DNA from: Trichoplax adhaerens
Taxonomy: Eukaryota > Placozoa > Uniplacotomia > Trichoplacea > Trichoplacidae
Length of the DNA: 64,000 bases
Reading direction: 5' to 3'
Assembly: GCF_000150275.1 (NCBI RefSeq)
Contig: NW_002060943.1
Span: forward strand, 12,754,969 to 12,818,968
In this document: positions 58,751-64,000 of the stretch, piece after piece
Position numbering within the stretch: the stretch's first letter is position 1
How the letters are laid out: each line of letters begins with the position of its first letter
Translations under genes and position numbers: made by a program
Notes under the pieces: model-generated
Databases searched by the model: none
Seen by the model: the letters and a program-made list of their open reading frames with translations, nothing else
Told to the model about the DNA's origin: nothing

Positions 58751-58920
58751 GATACAATATCCGACAATTATCACAACCATTTTGCATAACACAGTACTTA
58801 ATAGAATGCCATGGATTGAATTTTTCGCCACAGTAGAATGGCTAGCGATACAATATCAAACAATTTTTCTAACCATTTTGCATGACAGAGAACTTAATAG
58901 AATTACTTGGATTTAATTAA
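58751..58920. repeat. 96-bp tandem duplication upstream of esterase F
   Basis: GATACAATATCCGACAATT at 58,751 and GATACAATATCAAACAATT at 58,847. Both continue with AACCATTTTGCAT.ACA and ACTTAATAGAATxxCxTGGATT. It sits 140-310 bp above the esterase F start codon. Confidence 0.8.
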
Positions 58921-59898
58921 TTTTTAATTTTTATATTAGAATGGTTTATGTACGATATAAGCACGTGCCCATATCATATAATAGCTTTTCTACTAGTTAT
59001 GCTTTGTTTTTTGATATTAGCATAATTGGACCATACTTTGAGATAAATGATTGAAAAGATTATATTTTAAGTCTAGGGTTAGTAATCTACGTGTAGTAAA
59101 ACTTTTTTCTGATGAATATTAACGCTGCCTGCAGTAGCATAAGAACAATGAATGAGCAATGATGTCAATGTTTCGGTATGAATGAGACATGATTATATAT
59201 TAATGAGATTGTTAAATTGGTATAAATATGATTATAGGTTGAGTCCAAAATTGGCTAAGCAATTATTATTTTACTTATAACTACAATTGTACACAATATG
59301 AATTTCTCTTCTAATTATAATCATTTAGAAGTAGCTTCGATACTATCGGATATGAATAATTGTAATCATATTATCAAAGATGACAAAACACTGAATAGAA
59401 TATATCCTCAAAATTCTCTGTATTTGCTAATGGGATTTAATTCATACAGTATTGGCGAAAGGCTACGAGTGGGTTTTGATGATAAATATTAACGTAGCTC
59501 ATGCAAAAACATAGACTTTATACATACGATATTGCAACAATTGAGTGAATCAATGTTACATTATTGCTCTTCCTATTGTAAATAAAACATTTTATGCAGA
59601 CATTTAGATTAGACAAGATTAGTCAGAGTCAATGAGACATAAGTACCGTCTACATTGGCTTTGGGGACTAACTTGCTATATAGATTGATTCAAATTTCTT
59701 TTAAAAGTAAGTAGCAAATCTTTAGCTGCTACAAAAAATTTTGCCATTCTTATTGCATAGTAATAAAAAGAAATTGAAGCATATAAAATCCATGTAGCGA
59801 AATTATTGGCACAGATGATTGATGTAATTCATTTTTTATACCTGTAACTTTTATATACTGCTGGCTTCGAAAATTTCTTAGTTTGAAATTATTCATGT

Positions 59899-60045
59899 AT
59901 CAAACATGAATTTAATTTACGATTAAGTTGGTGTTTGACTGATTTTCTGATATGTTTCTGCGGTCAACAAAATTTCATGCTAGCATTTTATTTGTAAATA
60001 TATCAAACACCAACTTAATTTACAATTTAAGGTTCATATGGGCGA
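59899..60045. repeat. Direct plus inverted repeat element
   Basis: ATCAAACA.GAA.TTAATTTACGATT (59,899) and ATCAAACACCAACTTAATTTACAATT (60,002) are direct repeats, each followed by a GACT.TTTCTGAT segment. In addition ATTAAGTTGGTGTTTGA (59,922-59,938) is the perfect reverse complement of TCAAACACCAACTTAAT (60,003-60,019). It may be a decayed small inverted-repeat element. Confidence 0.6.
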
Positions 60046-60080
60046 CTTTCTGATAAAACAAAAAATTTGTAATCGATAAA

Positions 60081-60143
60081 ATGTCCAGTTTAGATGCCAA
60101 TTACTATAATAGCACAAATTATGCCGTATCTTTAAAAGGAAAT
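60081..60143 (+). CDS. Candidate first coding exon of an unknown plus-strand gene
   Basis: ATG plus 20 codons (MSSLDANYYNSTNYAVSLKG then N), followed immediately by the consensus donor GTAAGT. The N-S-T glycosylation site and polar, Tyr/Asn-rich composition would suit the extracellular N-terminus of a receptor. No continuing exon could be identified downstream, so this rests on one exon-like unit. Confidence 0.25.
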
Positions 60144-62490
60144 GTAAGTTTTTGCGTTATGCTGCTTGTCTAATTGATTTATGAGTCAATCGCAAATTTA
60201 CGATTGATTAACTTAAGTTAATCCTGTGATTCACTTAAGTTTCGATAAATCATTAATATCAAACTTTATTTCTAATACCAATTAAAATTCTCTCCGCTTC
60301 CGAGAAATAGCAAAAGTATAATGCTCCATTCACTATCTTCTATCATCTATGAATCTCATGGAAGCATCATAATGTAATTTATTTAAAATATTACAAGTAA
60401 ATGCAAAATTTGAGATTTCTTTATCTCAAATCAATGGCTGTTAGTTCCTGTCCAACAAAAAACTGCCAAACTACGATTGAAAAATAGTTGTACATGCAAT
60501 TTAATGAACATGCTTTGCCATCCTGAAAGGAATAACTAACTAGCTGTTGTTACTGTATCAAGATTAAAATTTCTTAAAACGGTGAATTTATTCCTGTATA
60601 GTAATTACATTTCATGCACTGAATAGACACAATTTATAATGCTAGTATAACAATTTATAATTCAATAGTGAATATTTCTATAATATAGGAAAGTACCGGT
60701 ACGTACTTGTGACAAATTTCCACTTCTTAACCAGTGATTTGAAAGTTTAATTTTATTCACAAGAGGATAATGATGTAGATTGCCTTTAGTTGGTCTATCA
60801 GGAGAACTGGAACCTAAACGGTATCGGCCAAGAAGGTGCTAATATGGTGAAGGTACTGGTATGAATAATCAGTTAACAACTACGATAGATCATGAATATT
60901 TATGCATGCATTATTTACATAATGATTACCTTCGCCAGAGATCACTTCAAATAAGCTTTTACTTGTCGAAAAGCGCCACCCGCAGCGGTGGCATGTATCC
61001 AATATCATCTAAGTCTAGAGCATTGCAAGATTTGACATGACTCCTGGAGTTAGTATTGATGATGCTAATGATTTAAGTCGGTGCACACAGTATTTACTAG
61101 TTGCAAATTTCTTGGCCTACAGCATGAAATTGCAACTATCGAATCTAAAATCTACAGATATTTATAGTTATTAAAACACTAATTTTTATGGCTAGAGAAA
61201 TTTCCGGCTGCAGGAATAATATAGTCTAGAGATTTTAGTAAATATATTAATAACCTTGTTTCATACTTGCAGAACTATACATTTAAGAGCATCATGTGTG
61301 TTTGTGTAAATGTTCCAATCCTTGCTCTTTATAGCTTTATAAATATCATACAGTAAGAGTAATAATTCATTCCTGTGCCATAACCATGCAACTTAAAATA
61401 GAATGATTAGTACACTATAGTTATCAAGAATCTGTAAATTGCAGAGTCTAATATCGAAATGATTCTGAATTGAGCGAAATTCACGCAAATAGTCAAAAAT
61501 GTATAAACCACAGAATTTGGTTCTGTATTACGTTTATTTATCAAACCCTATCTTTCGTAGCCGCCTTTATTGCATAAAGACGTACGCAGATTGTACGCTA
61601 AAAAGTAAACGAAGGATAGTTGCGATTCCACTTCGTATCATGAAAACTTTATGTTTTAAGAAAGGAATAAGAAACATACAATGATGTATCCGATTTGATC
61701 ATTATACGTAATACTGAAGAACAAGTAGCGATAATTATATATGCAAAAGAACCAAGTAAGCCCCAAAAAATACATTTAAAACGTTTAAATAAGTAAAGAG
61801 ATGAAATTCTTAAAATTTTGCTCTATAGTATCAGAATATGATCGCTAGACGAGAGCTAAGAACGTTTAAATGGTCATCTATGAAAATCACTGTCTAGAAT
61901 ATCAACGCTACTTTGCTAGTGATATGTAGGATAACTATTGAAAAGAATATTTAACATTTCGCGAGAGCTAGATAATAATAACAATGTGCTAACGATTATG
62001 GCATCAAGTTCCCTATGAATCTAGAATAAAAATTTTTGGATAAATGAAGTATTTGATAGTTGAATAAATGCTAAATAGAAGTACTAGTTATAAATTGAAA
62101 GTAATAACTTGATCATCCATCAAGCCTTATTTCCTTCTTTAATAAATAGCCGATTAAATTTTTAGGCTATTGGTGATTAGTATTACCTTGATATAAATAA
62201 AAGTTCAAACAGGCATCCAACACCTTCTTAACAAAGATTGCCAAGATTAAATATCAGCAGAATTTACTTCTAGAAGAGCTGAATGATAGCTCATCTAAAT
62301 ATCTGTATTAGAAGTCCCCTCTTACTGCCTATATGGAGCACCAAGATCTAATTTTATGAAAGGCTTGATACAGTGTAAATTAAAATTTTTACTGAAATCT
62401 GTAACTACCTTTATAGTCTGCCATCATTTAAGATAGCAATTAGGCTACCAAAAGGGTATCATCTTATTATTCTCGAAAGCCTACTAGCAA
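60144..62490. other. Region between esterases F and G with decayed segments
   Basis: Mostly featureless AT-rich sequence. Two short stretches look coding-derived: 60,797-60,858 (plus; LVYQENWNLNGIGQEGANMV after an acceptor-like CTTTAG) and 60,960-61,060 (minus; ALDLDDIGYMPPLRVALFDK). The latter is related in sequence to 54,400-54,440. An ATG frame at 61499-61684 is not supported by any domain. Confidence 0.35.
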
Positions 62491-64000
62491 TTAATCTTGT
62501 TTGTTTTTGTCTTTGTTTAAATACTGAACTAACAAAATAATACTAAATGAAAATGCCAGTGATCCAACAGTAATGTAAAAATAGTTTCTATTTTCCTTTC
62601 GTAATTTATCATTTCCCAGTTGACATTTTATGAAAGACATTTGCGCGTCTGAATCACTTCGGTCTATAAGAGATGGAATCACTTTATTCCAAAATGTAGT
62701 TGCTTGAGGGAGGTAATTCTTCTCAATTTTCAATGGATTTTTAATATGCAAGTAAGATTTGTTACTGGATGAATAAGGCTGCCAGTCTACATCAACTTCA
62801 GGTTTCCTAGATACGTGGACATCACGAAATAAATTTAAAGCGAGAATTGAAATCTATATACATTGATCATGACTGGATTATAAGCAAATTGCCAGGATAC
62901 TGTACGACTCTATAAATTCTTATATAGCTTATCCATACAGTGGTTGTTATTAAATTTTACGTTCGAGAATCTATTAAATCATTTCATTTGTAAAACTAAA
63001 GCGATTTGTAAGTAATGCTATGTAATTACAAAAATCTTATTTCATGCAAAATGAAATTATCAGAACATGCTACTTTTAAACCACATTCTCAATGCCTTAG
63101 ATATTTCTAATTGAAATCAAGAAAGTAGCACTTAATAAATGAGAAGTAATACTTATTCGTCTTCAAAATGGGCCAGTCAATTGATTTAAAAGTAGGCACT
63201 ATTTCTATGCATTAGCATTCATTTCCATGGAGTATTGTTGTATTCGCTACTTGGTAAATAAGTCTATCATGTTACCGTAAAGGAAAACTCTCTCATTTGT
63301 GTTTCTTTTCTTAATTTACATTCATATCAAAACTAAAGTATTCCTTTAATCCTGTTAGACTACCAGACATAACTACTAAACATCATTAAAGCCATAATAC
63401 TGACCCATTTCGAGCTAGACCACCAATTATTTTCATCATGTTGATGCTAACTTGCCGATCGTCTTCAGTATAATTATCTTTAACGTAATCTGGATGATGT
63501 AGTGGATAACCGTAAATGTAAGGTATCTCCATCTGATGTATAACTCCACTGTAGGATGGATAATAAGCTGATTGTTCTGTCTTTTGATCAAATATAAAGA
63601 CGAAAGCAGGATAACCTCGTTTAGCTAATTGAATTGCCAATTCATCAACAGGCGCTTGAAACAGTGCTTCTGTTAGAAATTGATCCACCATTTGTCGATT
63701 TTTAATCAAGTCATTAGGAAGAGAGTAATCAGTGTAATGATGAACTATAAGGGACCGAATCTCGTCTGGATAACTATGATAGAATCCATAAACCATTTGA
63801 TTTAATAGTACGCCTGGAAAACCTTGTTCGTAACCTGGTATAGTAGCGCTAAATACAGCACCATCGTTGGCAGTGGTACCAATGATAACGTTGACTGGGT
63901 TAAAGGAGCCTTGAGATATTAGAAGGGCTGGATCATCTGGTAGGAAGTAGGAATCAACAATTGGCCTAAAAGGATAAATAGCAGCCATAGATGCTTGATG
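62491..64000 (-). CDS. Type-B carboxylesterase G, membrane-anchored, 5' end outside window
   Basis: Two visible exons: 63405-64000 (3' part of the large exon, running off the window edge) and 62491-62806 (C-terminal exon, 316 nt as in esterase F). The visible part holds the catalytic acid (ANDGAV) and His (GVIHQME) motifs. The oxyanion loop and GxSxG nucleophile lie beyond the edge, so activity cannot be confirmed. The donor is GTCAGT, not the GTAAGT/GTAATA of E and F. Exon 2 encodes KPEVDVDWQPY...FWNKVIPSLI, a linker (GNDKLRKENRN), a TM helix (FYITVGSLAFSFSIILLVQY) and a short basic tail ending NKDKNKQD. Tandem paralogue of E and F. Confidence 0.85.

Larger units (their letters stand above)
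58610..60080. other. Upstream region of esterase F
   Basis: No supported gene. It contains a 96-bp tandem duplication (58,751-58,920) and a repeated/inverted element near 59,900-60,030. A 64-codon ATG frame (59298-59492, plus; ends GERLRVGFDDKY) is open but has no recognisable domain and is not called. The stretch 58,900-59,100 resembles 53,150-53,300 upstream of esterase E. Confidence 0.4.

Noticed and set aside
59298-59492. 64-codon ATG frame upstream of esterase F
   Set aside because: Composition is plausible but there is no domain, splice signal or conserved copy; mentioned only in the region note.
50063-64000. Neuroligin (non-catalytic adhesion) identity for the esterases
   Set aside because: GHSAG serine, acid and histidine are intact in E and F, and the long neuroligin cytoplasmic tail is absent.
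1-64000. Bacterial, viral or CRISPR content
   Set aside because: Spliced metazoan-type genes span the window; no spacer arrays, operons, viral polymerase or integrase motifs were seen.

Overview
The window is animal nuclear DNA. It is strongly AT-rich and every large gene has spliceosomal GT-AG introns. The domains seen (EGF, SEA, cysteine-knot-like secreted proteins, cholinesterase-type carboxylesterases, kinesin-light-chain-like TPRs) are metazoan in style. Short introns, an intron-poor TPR gene, compact gene spacing and tandem families suggest an early-branching animal. A placozoan (Trichoplax or Hoilungia type) is my best guess, but this is inference only. I see no bacterial operons, CRISPR arrays, rRNA or tRNA genes.

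Layout. (1) 0.6-2.45 kb, minus strand: a one-exon protein with near-identical 42-residue TPRs and a Glu/Lys/Gln-rich tail. (2) 2.5-9.0 kb: no intact gene, but several coding-looking remnants on both strands, some broken by in-frame stops and two resembling von Willebrand factor A pieces. (3) 9.0-13.7 kb, plus strand: mucin-like membrane protein A (11 exons, 810 aa). (4) 15.8-26.9 kb: a ~5.5 kb tandem segmental duplication. Each copy holds one small minus-strand secreted protein with an IL-17-like cysteine pattern, followed by a nested ~1.4 kb duplicated non-coding block. (5) 26.9-32.3 kb: no gene seen. (6) 32.3-48.3 kb, plus strand: mucin-like membrane protein B (13 exons, 4,658 aa), a paralogue of A whose Ser/Thr stalk is one 12.7 kb exon built from three successive repeat families. 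(7) 50.0-64.0 kb, minus strand: a tandem array of three two-exon carboxylesterases, the last cut by the window edge, with decayed fragments between them.

Genes A and B were modelled by matching exons. Eight of nine exons downstream of the stalk (ignoring the last) have identical lengths and phases in the two genes, and both models sum to an exact multiple of three. Both encode signal peptide, Ser/Thr stalk, EGF, SEA with a GS[IL][IL]V self-cleavage motif, EGF, half-EGF, EGF, transmembrane helix and a short tail with a shared RPY-x-G-x2-GGE motif. They look like membrane-tethered mucins of the surface coat. Between these two mucin genes, on the opposite strand, lie the two candidate IL-17-like ligands. 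The esterases have complete Ser-Asp-His triads and differ at the C-terminus: two end in a transmembrane anchor, while the third stops just before it and ends in KQEL, a KDEL-type ER-retrieval signal.

The most notable items are the IL-17-like pair with an ATG-only first coding exon, the giant repeat-built mucin exon, and the KQEL/transmembrane switch in the esterase array.
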